Assembly (NCBI GenBank): GCA_934047225.1 | Contig: OW204012.1 | Span: forward strand, 12,462,001-12,526,000 | Reading direction: 5' to 3' | Source: Ypsolopha sequella | Taxonomy: Eukaryota; Arthropoda; Insecta; Lepidoptera; Ypsolophidae | Length of the DNA stretch: 64,000 nt | Translations under genes and position numbers: made by a program | In this document: positions 1 to 10,922 of the stretch, one piece after another | Position numbering within the stretch: position 1 is the first letter of the stretch | Layout of the letters: every line of letters begins with the position of its first letter | The notes under the pieces: generated by a model | Databases searched by the model: none | Told to the model about the DNA's origin: nothing | What the model saw: only the letters and a program-made list of their open reading frames with translations

Positions 1-585
1 TAATGCCTACTGATAGCATTGATTCTGATCATAACTTGACTTCACCTGATATTCTCCAAACGGTCTACTTCCAGAAAAATTGAAAAAAATCTTACGACCG
101 ATGCTATCAAGAATTGTTGGAGAGGAAAATACTTAAAAAGGTCACGTCATTCTCCGAAAACCTATTATAGGCCTCCTTCAAAGACTTATCGGATAAATTT
201 AAGAGTTCGTCCTTATGGACTAAATACTCCATGATCAAAAGTGCACTGAGTATTTACAATGAAATTGATATTACGAAATATTCAAAACTGATTGCATTCC
301 TAAAACGCAAATCGGAAGGATATAAAGGAAAAAAGCAAAGACCCTTTCACCCGACCAAATTTACCACATTCCTAAATGAAGCGCCCGATAAGTTATATCA
401 TTCAACAAAGGTACCTATATTAATTAGTATTTAGTAAATAAGATCACGAAATACTAAGTTCGCTATATTCATAAATATTACCATCAGTTTTTATCTTACA
501 TTGAACATAAATTATAATTGTTATGATTACACAAATTTTTGGAATAATGGGTCCCTGCCGAAGACAAGAATTGCACAATATCCAG
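1..585 (+). pseudogene. Crypton-like tyrosine recombinase, N-terminal half (broken)
   Basis: Translation in several frames gives the N-terminal SAM-like part of a tyrosine recombinase of the kind spread through insect genomes by Crypton-type elements. The clearest stretch, 231-408, contains ISKYSKL-type sequence (seen as ITKYSKLIAFLKRKSEGY) and FLNEAPD. After a short interruption near 409-525 that looks like a degenerate intron, a second block at about 530-585 reads FGIMGPCRRQEL, which holds the first catalytic arginine of the family. Stops and frame changes in the first 200 bases show it is not functional. The gene resumes at 1519 after a Tc1-type insertion. The family assignment rests on recognised motifs, not on a search. 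Confidence 0.6.
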
Positions 586-587
586 TA

Positions 588-1516
588 TAGTACGTTTCAA
601 ATACCAAGGCCCCATTACACTTTAGACGGTCATTAGGCGTTAACAATAGGATTAGTGATAACAAAAGATACCTGGCCAGACCCTTTTGCGGTGTGGTATT
701 TTACACGCAACCTAATGATCTTGATCGTTTAACCTAGTAATCTTTATTAATGTAAACAATATTTCTTGTTAGTTGTCATCTGACTACGTTAGTGATTACA
801 CGTATACTGTCAATAATAACAATGTTTCGACCTTGCGTAACATCCACAAGTGACCCGTCTAGTGGTGAAGTTAGTTCGCAACAACGTAAGAAAAGATTTT
901 TAAGCAAGGACGCCCAAGATATGGTGATAAGTGTTTATAAAACTTTGTTAAATCGAATGGGCGAAAAAGGTGTAATTAAAGAAACATCGAAATTCACCAA
1001 TGTTTCGGAAAGGACAGTTAAAAGGATTGTCTCATCACTCTCATCAAAACCAAGATAATATCTTCCTCGAACACGAGTAAAAGCTTCTTTTACAAAAATT
1101 TACAATTTTACAGTAGAATTTGTGACGACTTTTATCGAAAAAATAAAGTTCCAATGCTCACAGAGATTCATTAAACATTATTAACAAGCGAAGTGGGCTT
1201 TCCATATTTAGAAACGACACTATGGAGACTTTTATGAAAACTTGGTTTTAAATATGGAAAGTTAAATGAAAGAAGAATCATAATGGAAACTCCACGGCTT
1301 AAAAAATTAAGAGAAGAATTTATTACATTCTTACATCTTACATCATTATTACATTCATAAATATTACTAGGTTAAACGATCAAGATCATTAGGTTGCGTG
1401 TAAAATACCACACCGCAAAAGGGTCTGGCCAGGTATATTTTGTTATTACTAATCCTATTGTTAACGCCTAATGACCGTCTAAAGTGCAATGGGGCCTTGG
1501 TATTTTAAACGTACTG
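588..1516 (+). mobile_element. Tc1/mariner-type (IS630-like) element with ~160-bp terminal inverted repeats
   Basis: Bases 588-755 and 1350-1516 are long inverted repeats of each other. The ends are (C/T)AGTACGTTT and the reverse complement of CAGTACGTTT, and both sides have a TA dinucleotide (586-587 and 1517-1518), the target duplication of Tc1/mariner. The element splits the tyrosine recombinase reading frame, whose two halves align on either side. Inside is only a remnant of the transposase (792-1320), so the copy is not autonomous. Confidence 0.75.
792..1330 (+). pseudogene. Degenerate transposase N-terminal region inside the Tc1-type element
   Basis: The open part (792-1058, 88 codons) carries a helix-turn-helix-like segment, FLSKDAQDMVISVYKTLL followed by TNVSERTVKRI, the DNA-binding start of a lepidopteran IS630/Tc1-like transposase. 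Further weak homology follows out of frame to about 1310 (PYLETTLWRLL, LGFKYGKLNERRIIME), matching the region before the catalytic domain. The DDE/D core is absent. The fragment lies between the two terminal inverted repeats and is on the same strand as the recombinase it interrupts. Confidence 0.6.
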
Positions 1517-1518
1517 TA

Positions 1519-2098
1519 CAAATATGTAGAAGTTATGGAATCCAGATTTTAGTTAAAATTTACATTACGAAAACAAAAATCGACCGCTCGTTCTGTATAA
1601 CGGGAAAATTTTACGAATTATGTAAAACATACATAGATCTACGTCCAAATCCCTGCAGCAGTCCCGGTTTTTTTTTTAAATAATAATTCTAGAAAATGCA
1701 CTGAACAGAGGGTTGAAGTTAATAAATTTGGAATTTTAGGCAAAACGATAGCCAGTTACCTTCATCTTCCCAACCCATAATTGTACACGGGACACTGTTT
1801 TCGCAGAACTTCTGCAACTTTATTGGTTGACGCTGGTGGAGATATTACAGTATTGAAACGTCACGGTAGGTGGAAGTCAATGGCTGTAGCAGAAGGCTAT
1901 ATTGATGATTATATGATGAATAAAGTCTTAGTATCAAATTCGATACTAAATAGTATAGAAAATAAGAAGAATGAAATAAATATTAACATGCCAATCCTGA
2001 CACCGAGTATCTCCAATAATAACACCTCTTGCCCAATAATTCAAGTTCAGTTCCACAATTGCAATATTCAAAATGTAAACAATTATTATAATAAATAA
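1519..2098 (+). pseudogene. Crypton-like tyrosine recombinase, C-terminal half with catalytic box
   Basis: Directly after the Tc1-type insertion the recombinase resumes. Residues reading YITKTKIDRSFCITGKFYEL and YIDLRPN correspond to the strand region before the active site. The frame then shifts near 1680, and 1781-2098 is open for 105 codons. That part has the classic order of a tyrosine recombinase: H-C-F-R (the HxxR box) in GHCFRRTSATLL, the second H/W position in KRHGRWKS, and the nucleophile-type tyrosine in VAEGYI. The tail to the stop is Asn-rich and unconserved. With the N-terminal half at 1-585 this makes one interrupted gene. It could also be a decayed host relative of Crypton. Confidence 0.65.
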
Positions 2099-2793
2099 TG
2101 TAATAATAAATTTAAGTTACTTTCTTTTTGTGTTTTAACTTTATTTAATTTTTGTTTTCTTTTATTTAAGTTCTACTTTGTTTTTTGTATGTATGTGTCG
2201 TGTTTTTGGGAAATAAATGTTATATCTATCTATCTATCTATCTAATTTTGTTGTTGTTCTAACTTTTGTATTTTATTTAAAATTGATACCTATTGCATGA
2301 GTGTAGTTAAAGTAGTGTATGAAACTGCACATAATTAGGTATTAAAACACTAGTGTGATACTATTAAAAAACTCGCGTACAGCTCGTTTTTTAAACTCAT
2401 ACTCGTGTTTTAATAACCTCTTTATGTGCCAGTTTCATAAACTACTATTTTGTTATCTCGAAAAATTACGAAATTATTGGCAATTAAAGTGAGCTTAGCG
2501 ACATGGTGCGAGCCGTCATATGACACGATTTCATAATAAAAGTGATAAATATCGCTATCACTAACTTCAATCTTTAAACGCAAATTCATCAGTCTGGACA
2601 TGCACTCGTAGCACAGATTTAATCGTGCGCGACGCGACTTGGTTGAATCACAAGAGCGAGGAGCGTGACACGATGGCTTTGCGATGTTTATGCCACACTC
2701 CTCGCACCTGTGACAAGATCGCGCCGCACGCGACTAAACACTGTGCAACGGGGCCAAGAGTGGTCATATTTGTTAGAAGCAATATTAACTCAC
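2099..2793. other. Non-coding stretch with a TCTA microsatellite
   Basis: Downstream of the recombinase remnant. It contains a perfect TCTA tetranucleotide run at about 2222-2244 and otherwise AT-rich sequence. The last part lies in the intron downstream of sulfotransferase A exon 4. I looked here for exon 5 of that gene (the DLPAAIRRV...RKG exon seen in copy B) and did not find it. Confidence 0.5.
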
Positions 2794-2888
2794 TTGTGAT
2801 AAGTCTTCGTAAAACAGAAACAGCATGTTTGGGTGATGCCTCATATTCCACGCTTCTTTCACATGTTCAAAATAAGGACCGTACCTCA
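2794..2888 (-). CDS. Sulfotransferase A, coding exon 4 (partial gene)
   Basis: On the minus strand an AG acceptor (ttttcag) precedes the exon and a GT donor (gtgagt) follows it. The 95-nt exon reads GPYFEHVKEAWNMRHHPN then MLFLFYEDLSQ, the segment after the PAPS-binding 3'-phosphate loop in insect cytosolic sulfotransferases. It enters in phase 1 and leaves in phase 0, exactly as the exon 4 of copy B at 45967-46061, which has the same length and nearly the same sequence. The last exons of copy A are not in the window. Confidence 0.85.
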
Positions 2889-4020
2889 CTGAAAAGATAG
2901 GAAGATAAAAATGTATATAGAAAGATGTATGTTGGAAATACATACGGGGATTGAAATACTGTAATGAAACCTATTTTGTAATGACATAATAGACCTCCTT
3001 GCTGCTGGTCTGAGAAATATCGATCGAGGCGGAATAGACAGAGTGGACGGATGTCAGAGGGATTGGTTAGAGACAGGTAAGAAGGAAAATGGAGAGAAAA
3101 AAAGAGCCCTTGGCATAACAATCTCTGTTACTGGCTCCTCCAACATTTAGGAAATTGGAAACACCGACCTCATATTTTCTTGCCTTGTTTGGTGCTTATC
3201 GCCTCCAGTGGAGACCTTGACGTTGATCTCGACTACGTTTCAACGGAAAGAATATTCGAAGGAAATTAGAATCCTGGCTCCGCCAGCCACCGCTGCAGCT
3301 TCTTCCTAGCCAGCTTCAGCCGAATTTGTACATAGTGGAAGTGTTTAATTGTTTTGTTTAATTGTTATGTTTAGTTAGTTTAAATTTCATCATCAATAAT
3401 GTTCATCATTATCATAGGAAGTGTGATTTTATTAAAAACCCACACCTCACTTAGTAACAATACATACCTACATACAAAAAATTAGGTTTGAATTACTTGC
3501 GAAATTGTCCGATCTGGGCGGCGATTCTAGATCATGCGCAACAATTGCGAAAGCAGAAAAATCAATCATTCCGTAGAAAATTCCTTGAAATCTGCCGTAG
3601 CAAAATTTTTTGCAATTGCTAGAATCGCCATACTAGGTGGCGAAGACAGATTTCGGGTGATATTAAAATGGTTTTTCTATGAATGTGTCTTGATTTTTTG
3701 ATTGAAAACCTATGATACGTATTTATATCACAATTGGAAGGATTAAAGTCATTCGAATTAAAATCGCATGGTATTTATCATATTCCCAAGCATGTTCTTG
3801 TTCAAGTATTAGATCATGCGATTAGATTTATAAAAGAAGCAGCTACAATAGAAATATATAATAACGAAAAAACTTAATATATACGACACAAGACAATAAT
3901 TAACAACAACAACAAAAAACGTCACACTTCACCCAGATGAACATAGCTTGGTAAAGCCAATTAATACAACCCCTTTAACAGCTTCTCTCTTTACCAAGTC
4001 TTCAGTATTTTGGTCAATCT
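2889..4020. other. Sulfotransferase A intron 3, left part; small inverted-repeat element
   Basis: Intron sequence on the minus-strand gene. At 3520-3629 a ~110-bp unit is bounded by GGCGATTCTAG and its perfect reverse complement CTAGAATCGCC, with partly complementary interior, so it is a small MITE or hairpin repeat. No target duplication could be fixed. Nothing coding is visible. Confidence 0.4.
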
Positions 4021-4400
4021 TTACAAACATAGACCAATTAATCTACAAAATGTAACCAATCTGGGTTTATAAACTGGCTTTGCCATCATATCAGCCAGTT
4101 GAGATTCCGATGAAACCTTTTTAACATCTAGGATTCCTTCATCTACTGCTTCTCTTACGAAGAAGTAGCTAATCCGTATATGCTTGGTTCTCTGGTGAAA
4201 CTCAAAAGGGGGGGTTTCTGGCCAGCTTAATACCTGACTCATTGTCAACATACAGCACTGGAGTATCATGGACTGGACCTTCTATGCTTTGGATAAGTCT
4301 TTTCAGCCAAACAACTTCTCTAGTCGTCTCACTAGCGGCAACAACTTCAGCTTCTGTACTGAATATTGCAACAGATGCTTGTCGATAACTTCGCCATGAT
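4021..4400 (-). pseudogene. Ty1/copia retrotransposon fragment (RNase H end of pol)
   Basis: On the minus strand the sequence reads SWRSYRQASVAIFSTEAE, VVAASETTREVVWLKRL and, in a second frame, FEFHQRTKHIRISYFFVREA plus VSSESQLADMMAKPVY. These are the RNase H motifs (STEAE, FHQRTKHI, ESQLAD.. KP) at the C-terminus of copia-type polyproteins. One frame break lies near 4210-4270. The rest of the element is missing. It sits inside intron 3 of sulfotransferase A on the same strand as that gene. Confidence 0.75.
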
Positions 4401-4573
4401 ATTTACAACCTCTTTAACAGTTCTTCTGTCAGCCTCGGCGTCGATGTTGTTTTTACCCAGCTGGATAACTTGACCCAGGTGAATATGTTTTTGATCAACT
4501 TCGATGCTGACATTGTCGACTGTTACTGTCCTTTAGATGACATGACAGTTGAACATGAACTAAGTATTATGAA

Positions 4574-4854
4574 TGTGCATGTGTGAGAGGGTGAGTGTGT
4601 TGTATGTAAAACTAGATTAAGATGGTGACGTCAGTTTTCGTTCCCAAACACACAACCTATTATTATTCTCGTAATTTTTGAATAAAAAGTGTTAAATAAA
4701 TCTGATTTATGGCAATAGTTACAATTAGTTTAATGTTAAGTAGTTAAGTTTTTCTTATGTGCATGTGTCAGAGGGTGAGTGTGTCGTGTGTAAACGTAAG
4801 TTTTCGTTCCCAAACACACAACCTATTATTGTTTTCATAATTTTTGAATAAAAC
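4574..4854. repeat. Two direct copies of a ~100-bp repeat
   Basis: Units at 4574-4687 and 4759-4854 share GTGCATGTGTSAGAGGGTGA at one end and TTTTCGTTCCCAAACACACA at the middle, ending in ATTTTTGAATAAAA. A third, inverted copy lies at about 38080-38175 in the paralogous part of copy C, so at least one unit predates the A/C duplication. Confidence 0.6.
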
Positions 4855-5190
4855 ATGAAACTACTGTCGAAAGTGTCATAAATCACTTTTATTTAATACT
4901 TTTAATTCAAAATTAAGGAAAAAATGTAATGAATTGTGCGTTTAGGAACGAGTTCCGACAAAAGCACCAAATTCAACAATGGACTGAAGGGCCAACCACT
5001 TTGATAATGTCAGGCTTAATCTCAAATTACCCCGGGAATTTGAAAGATGGTCGGCTCTCTAGTCTCCGTGCGAGCCTGCTATTTATAATAGTTTAGACTT
5101 TTGCCATTTTATATTATATGCAACATTATATAAATGTCCCCTATTATCGCCATCTACATATTATGTCCTTAGCAAATTGCACAAACTTAC

Positions 5191-5417
5191 ACAGATTGCT
5201 CATAAACAATTTCCAAAAAGTCTTGAAGTCAGCAGGAAAGCCCAAAGCTTTAAGAAAATAAAACCGTGAAACAGCTACGTCACGCGGATCTCTTGCTATG
5301 TACACCATCTTCGCCGATTCAAGTAAACTAGGAGGCAACAAGGATAAAGGAAAATGAGTCTTTAGATATCCAGTTGTCTTTGTTTTGTTGCCTTTCGGTC
5401 CCAGCAAAATTTCTGTT
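5191..5417 (-). CDS. Sulfotransferase A, coding exon 3 (PAPS 3'-phosphate loop)
   Basis: The minus-strand exon begins after a long polypyrimidine tract and tcag and ends at gtaagt; it is 227 nt, in phase 2 and out phase 1. It encodes GYLKTHFPLSLLPPSLLES, carrying the family's catalytic-type histidine (KTH), and then MVYIARDPRDVAVSRFYF, the 3'-phosphate-binding strand and loop with the conserved Arg and Ser. The exon and its flanking introns are repeated in inverted orientation as exon 3 of pseudogene C. The intron after it shares sequence with copy C up to about 4870. Confidence 0.88.
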
Positions 5418-5776
5418 CTGAAAAAAGAAAAAAATATAACTAGCAAAAACCAAGGCTTTGTGTGTTTTTCTAATGTGCGTCTAGGGGGTCTAGAACGAGC
5501 GCAAGAAAAGCATGTCTTTGAAAGAATGTTCTCCTGTCAAACCTTATTTCTTAGATTAACAGACCAATATAGTTACCTTAAGAATAGAATAGAATACTTT
5601 TATTTTTCGTAAAATCAGGTTTTTGTTAAATCGAAACAATGACCCACAATGTACAGTATAAACAGTGCATGTACAGTTTGACTGTGGGATCTTTGTCTCT
5701 GATACAACTTAAGAGCGGTGTCGCAACTGGATTGTGAAAAACACGCCTTTTTGTAATTAATTGAAACGTTCCTTAA

Positions 5777-6055
5777 ATTCAAAATTCACTCAACAGTTAT
5801 TCAAAAAAACATTATTACCTATGTATTGTTTATGCTGCCATTGCAAAGTTTCCATTAGTTTCTGTAAATTAGAATTTCAAAAAATATGAATTTAGAAAAT
5901 TCCTTAAGCTTCCATAAATAAGAATTTCAAAAAATTAGAATTTCAATAATTTTGAAATTCTTATTTACAGAAACCAAAGAAACTTTGCGATGGTAGCATA
6001 CACAATACATAGTTAATAAGGTTTTGTTGAATAACTATTGAATGAATTTTGAATT
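5777..6055. mobile_element. 279-bp inverted-repeat MITE with TTAA at both ends
   Basis: Left arm (5777 to about 5895) and right arm (about 5955 to 6055) are near reverse complements starting ATTCAAAATTCA, with TTAA immediately outside at 5773-5776 and 6056-6059. TTAA duplication is typical of piggyBac-type MITEs, though the sequence is AT-rich and this could be partly chance. It sits in intron 2 of sulfotransferase A. The paralogous intron of copy C matches A up to GGGACTTA next to this site and then differs. Confidence 0.6.
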
Positions 6056-6099
6056 TTAAGTCCCACCTAGTGCCGACAATCAAAAACCATAAAACTTAC

Positions 6100-6328
6100 T
6101 CAATGAGTTCGTATCGATCTATAAGAGGGGATTGTGCTCCTTCATAATCCATGTCATTTGTTATCATCCAGACGAGCTCCTGAGTCCAAGTGGTACCAGA
6201 TCGTGGGTGGCTTGCAACGAAGATGTCAGTTTCTCTTATTTCCATGTTGAAGTATTTGCTCGCTTCATTCCTGTACATTTTCGGAAGTACATACTTCTTT
6301 GGACCCACTTGCACAAATTTAATAGATC
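6100..6328 (-). CDS. Sulfotransferase A, coding exon 2 (PAPS 5'-phosphosulfate loop)
   Basis: The 229-nt minus-strand exon starts after gttccag and ends before gtaagt; phase 1 in, phase 2 out. It encodes FVQVGPKKYVLP, then IFVASHPRSGTTWTQELVW, the P-loop-like 5'-phosphosulfate-binding motif of PAPS sulfotransferases with intact Lys/Ser-type positions and both tryptophans. Pseudogene C has TAG at both tryptophan codons. Joined to exon 1 in frame, it gives a normal N-terminal third for a ~320-residue cytosolic enzyme. The acceptor molecule cannot be told from sequence; insect members act on phenolic, steroid or similar small molecules. Confidence 0.9.
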
Positions 6329-7725
6329 CTGGAACAAAATTTTTAAAACATGTCAAACATGACAAACATATATGTTATATATATGTTTAACATATGTATA
6401 TAGTATGCACCCTCGAGTATTCTTGTCGTGACAATATATTTTGTTTATTTGTATTTTCAACTGAGCTGTTCGCTTTTTTACGGTACCTTATTTGCTCGAA
6501 TGCGTAGAAAAGCAGTAACAACCACTAAACAAATAAAGATCACTGTCATAGCCGTACTGTCACATTACAACACAAAAGGATATTTGCGAAGTGACAGTGC
6601 GGCCACAGCTATAATACGGCTATGAAATAAGTACCTTACACAACAAAATGATATGTGCAGGAAGTCAGTACGGTTACAACCGTATTTGGCTATGGCCGTA
6701 CTCTCACATTAATATATCGCTCACGTTATGATATGACAGTACGCTACTTGCAGTTAAAGAGGAAATAATAAAAACAAATGAAATGACTTGTATATTTAAA
6801 TCATAAATAGGAAAAATATCTGTTACAAAAGGAAAAACTTGAAATTTCTCTCTCAATTATTTGGCTCTAGTTACAATTTGCAAAACTGAACAAATATAAA
6901 GCAATAGGGTTAAACATCAATCTGTTCCAGTGACATCAATTTTCACATCCTCTAAAATCAACAACTTACAAACCAACCATTTTTTGCATAACAAAACAAA
7001 AAACATTAGTTTTATATTCTTAAAACAATCAACAATATACTGTTCCAATGAAATCAATTGTCATATCCTTAAAATTTCTACGCTCATATCGTAAAATTCT
7101 GATAATATTTTATAAAATAGTGCTTTATGATATATATCTTTTTCAAACGTGTCTAATACGGAAAAAAATTAAATAATGTTTTGTTTTATTAACAAAATAA
7201 CATTTATTTAAAATATTTTTTATGCTATTAAAGTACAAAAGGAAGGCAAAGGGAACTTAGCCAATACTCTATGCCTGAGGCATTGTTTTGTTAGAAAACG
7301 AAGTTTTCATTCAATTTTTTTTTTTTGCTAGAGATGCTTGTATATAAAATAATATTATGTCATTAACTCATTATTCACTATTTGAGTTCAAAATTAGAAT
7401 TTTACGATATGTGTACGAGCCAACGCTTACTTATGCATTTTACTCAACATGTAAATTTACCCAATTTGTAAGCTTTGTGCTTTTGTGTATAGCTATTTGG
7501 TGAAATCGATATCAAATAAAGCAGTGTTGGGTTTGGTTCCTATCTCTCTTCAAAATCACCATCCTTTAGCGGCAACCCCTAGCATTAAGCACCCCAGCCG
7601 ATGGACTTCATCAGCATCACACATTAATGGTCAATACAATATGAGCGTCGATGAAAATTATTATAGAATTCTTTTCTCAATAAATACAAAATAAACAAAA
7701 TCTGTCAATCAGTAAAGGAACTTAC
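6329..7725. other. Sulfotransferase A intron 1
   Basis: AT-rich intron of about 1.4 kb between exons 2 and 1 of the minus-strand gene. A degenerate inverted repeat built on ATAGCCGTACTGTCAC-like segments lies at about 6540-6740. Nothing coding is supported. Confidence 0.5.
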
Positions 7726-7819
7726 CGATGAAAGGAAAGGGAGTCTGTAGTAACTCGGTAGACAAATCAGGCTCTAAATCTTGTATTGCAAAGGGAAACT
7801 TTTCTGTTATTTGGTCCAT
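7726..7819 (-). CDS. Sulfotransferase A, coding exon 1 with start codon
   Basis: The 94-nt minus-strand exon starts at ATG (7819-7817) and ends at the donor gtaag (7725-7721). It encodes a 31-residue acidic N-terminus beginning MDQITEKFPFAIQ and ending TPFPFI, typical of insect sulfotransferases just before the FVxVGPKxY segment of exon 2. Exons 1-4 together give 645 nt, 215 codons, with every phase matching. No signal peptide or membrane segment is seen, so a cytosolic enzyme is expected. No convincing promoter was identified upstream. Confidence 0.8.
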
Positions 7820-9540
7820 AATGAGAAGATAATGATCCAACCGACCGCATCAAATCTCTTTTTGATAATAATCAATTACTTATTCTTACTTACTTATATA
7901 TACTATACTTATTCTTTACCCACCTCGCTGGCCGTGAAAATATGTACGTTTGGTATATATAACTCGAGTGACAAAGGGCTTTTGTTGGGTGATTTAATGG
8001 TTTAATTGGTTGGTACAACTGTTATAGTCTGTAAAATATAGGTTGAGCCCTATGACAGCTGTCAGCGCTACACTTATTTGAGCATGAGAAAAAGAGTTAG
8101 AAATACAAATTGCATAGCGCTGTCCTGCTGTCACAGGACTCGAGCTATATTATACGGACTATAGTACAACTGAGAACACTATTAGTTATTTAGATTACAA
8201 ATACAAAAGTATTTAAGAAATAAACTTATACTTATACTTTTATTTGTATTGTCACACTTCCACGCACACACATACACTCAACTTATATTATAATCACACT
8301 CATACATAACACTTAATTATACACCCTCTTTTCAATTCGCGTAGCTTAATTAAAAAAAGTATTTTTTTTTTATTTTTTTTTAGAGAATTTACGCGCTTTT
8401 AGATCAAAGTTTTCAATATTATGGTATTTAAATTAGTCATTATTTATTTATGATTTTTTAAAGAATTTCCGGATGTTACGTCACATGACTCATTTTAGGC
8501 CTGATACTGAATGCGGACTTTTGCCTTGCTTGTAAAAAAAAAATCTGTCATCCACAGAGTACTATATTGCTACATCTGGCAATAAAAAATCAAACAACAA
8601 CAACAACGGAACTATGTTGAGTGTTACCAACGCCTGTAAAAAAAACCCTAAACTGGTGCCTATTAATCACGTGACGTATATTTGGCTGAAATTTAACGCC
8701 CTACCATCTCGGTTATTAAATTTTAAAACGCAAATAAACTAGTCGTTCGCCACGAAATATGAACTCGCGATTCGATCTTGACCGATTTGGCTCGAACTTA
8801 AAAATTCAAATTTCATGTCGTTCCGATCAACGATACTCTCGGACAAACACACAACAATTCATACATACATAATTATATTTGGTATCTCTCATGTATGATT
8901 GTCAATATTAATCCATCACAGAAATTGTTGTCATCAAAAATTATATTTATTTTAATAATGCGTTACTACATAACAAATAAAATTAACCGATCAATCTGGG
9001 ATTTCGTAACAAGACAGCAACACTTACTGCGTTCAGTTATATTTATACTGTGACCCAGACATGGACTTCATGTTCTGTTCTGTGACTCTGACAGTAATAT
9101 TTTTTAACTTGATGGCAAGCGACACATTTCTATACAGCCTTCAGTCAAGTGACGTCACACGAAGGTCAAATGAAAGTTGCAAGCTTTTTCGTAAAAATAT
9201 TCATCATCATAAGGTTTTTCAGAACAAAAGTTCTAAAATACGGCTTATTAAACCTAAATCTCGAAATGGTTTTCGAATTAACACACCTTAACATATTTTA
9301 ATCTATGCGAATTTGTTAATATTAATAAATAAGTTTAATTTTAGCAATTACCAACACTACTACCACAAAAAAAGATCTGTGACCAAATGTTAAACCTTCA
9401 TTTTCTAATCTAATTGTTAACCGTAATGCCTCTTTATTATTAATAACACTATTAATATTTTGTGATAGTTATAGAAAGAGCAGTCGATAATTTTATTTAA
9501 AAATCTACAGTTATTAATTTGTTCATTCTTTGTTAAAATA
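7820..9540. other. Upstream region of sulfotransferase A
   Basis: Non-coding, AT-rich. It contains a small TA-flanked MITE (8026-8161) and, at about 9230-9310, a copy of a repeat starting AACCTAAATCTCGAAATGG that recurs at about 38400-38460 and 43725-43775. The 5' regulatory region of sulfotransferase A should lie here, but no specific element can be named. Confidence 0.45.
8026..8161. mobile_element. 136-bp MITE with TA flanks
   Basis: TAGTCTGTAAAATATAG at the left end pairs with CTATATTATACGGACTA at the right; internally GACAGCTGTCAGCGCTA pairs with TAGCGCTGTCCTGCTGTC. TA dinucleotides sit at 8024-8025 and 8162-8163. This is the architecture of a Tc1/mariner-derived MITE. Confidence 0.65.
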
Positions 9541-9850
9541 CTACTATACAGGCTGTCCCATAAGTGGCACGCCACAGTGACACTGGAGGTAGGCTAGCTT
9601 AAGAGGCACCGAACTAGCCTAACATGACCCCAGTAATAGTTGCACGGTTTTCAAGTTATTGGCAAATTAGTGTTTTTTGTGAATTTTCACTTTTTTTAAC
9701 ATTGTAAGTGCCAGCATTCACTTTGAAAGCTCTCGAAGTTATTTTTTTTATATGTATGCAATCAAGAATAGTCAATTAAGATTTCAAAAGTGCTGTTTTG
9801 TCAATAACTGATGTAAAATGCTGAAAAATACTGGATTCATCTCAATTAAA
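9541..9850. repeat. Truncated repeat starting TACAGGCTGTCCCATAAGTG
   Basis: The sequence after 9548 has the look of the terminal region of an interspersed element (TACAGGCTGTCCC start). No matching inverted end is present in the window, so it seems to be truncated by the fold-back element that follows. Confidence 0.35.
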
Positions 9851-10922
9851 ATTATCAGCAAAACATTAACTTCAACTTTGACCACCTGCCGTGAAATAAA
9901 AATCCTAGAAACGAAAAAAAGCAAATAACGTCAAAAAATTGAACATGTTATGCAGATTCAGAAAAGGTACAATACAAGTATCTTACTGCGGTAAGATGGA
10001 CATTGATATCACTTTTCCGATGCCTTATTGAACTAAATTAAAACTAGAAACCCAGCAAGCCGTCGCTACGAGGTAAAAGTAATTATGTACGCTAAAATAT
10101 CTCATTTGTTACGTGGTCTCTTTATTATTTGCTAAATGTACGAGAGCAAAAGATAGGAAATAATAATGAAGGATATCGTTGGCTAATGGCTGGATAAAAG
10201 TTCAATGACAATAAAAAACAGGTTTAACTTTCATTGGTTTATTTGAAACCTTAAATTTGGGCTTACAATAAATGTTCAAATTGTCTGCCCTTGACTCTTA
10301 CGCACAAATGACATCGTCTTATAAAATTGCGGCTCAATTTTCGCTAACTAATTTCCCATATGGTCAGGGCTGCATCGAATACACGTTGCCGTAATTTCTC
10401 TTCAGATCTTATTGGTCTGGCATTTATAAACTTTATAATCGAAATTTTATAAGACGGTATCATTTGTGCATAAGAGTTCAGGGCAGACAATTTGAACATT
10501 TATTGTTAGCCCAAATTTAAGTTTTCAAATAAACCAATGAAAGTTAAACCTGTTTTTTATTGTCATTGAACTTTTATCCAGCCATTAGCCAACGATATCC
10601 TTCAAAAGGGAGATAAACATTTTTATTTCCATCTCTATTGCTCTCGTACATTAGGCAAATAATAAAGGGACCAGATAACAAATGAGATGTTGTAGCGTAC
10701 AGAATTATTTTTGCCTAGTAGCGACGGCTTGCTGGGTTCCTAGTTTTAATTTAGTCGGAAAAGTGATATCAATGTCCATCTTACCGCAGTCAGATACTTG
10801 TATTGTATCTTTTCTGAATCTGCATAACATATTGAATTTTTTGACGTTATTTGCTTTTTTCGTTTCTAGGATTTTTTTTTCACGGCAGGTGGTAAAGTTG
10901 AAGTTAATGTTTTGCTGATAAT
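9851..10922. mobile_element. Large fold-back: two ~480-bp inverted arms from a mariner-like transposase 3' end
   Basis: The left arm (9851 to about 10332) starts ATTATCAGCAAAACATTAAC and the right arm (about 10440-10922) ends with its reverse complement. Matching blocks run inwards, including the pair around CAGGTTTAACTTTCATTGG and the AAATGTTCAAATTGTCTGCC block. The ~110-bp loop and adjoining arms encode, on the minus strand, IRSEEKLRQRVFDAALT and then fragments like RRCHLC and RQFEH, which resemble the C-terminal end of mariner/SETMAR-type transposases. So the 3' end of the element appears duplicated head to head. The arms have diverged by several indels. Confidence 0.65.

Noticed and set aside
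2625..2900. 91-codon plus-strand ORF
   Set aside because: It overlaps sulfotransferase exon 4 in antisense and has no recognisable domain.
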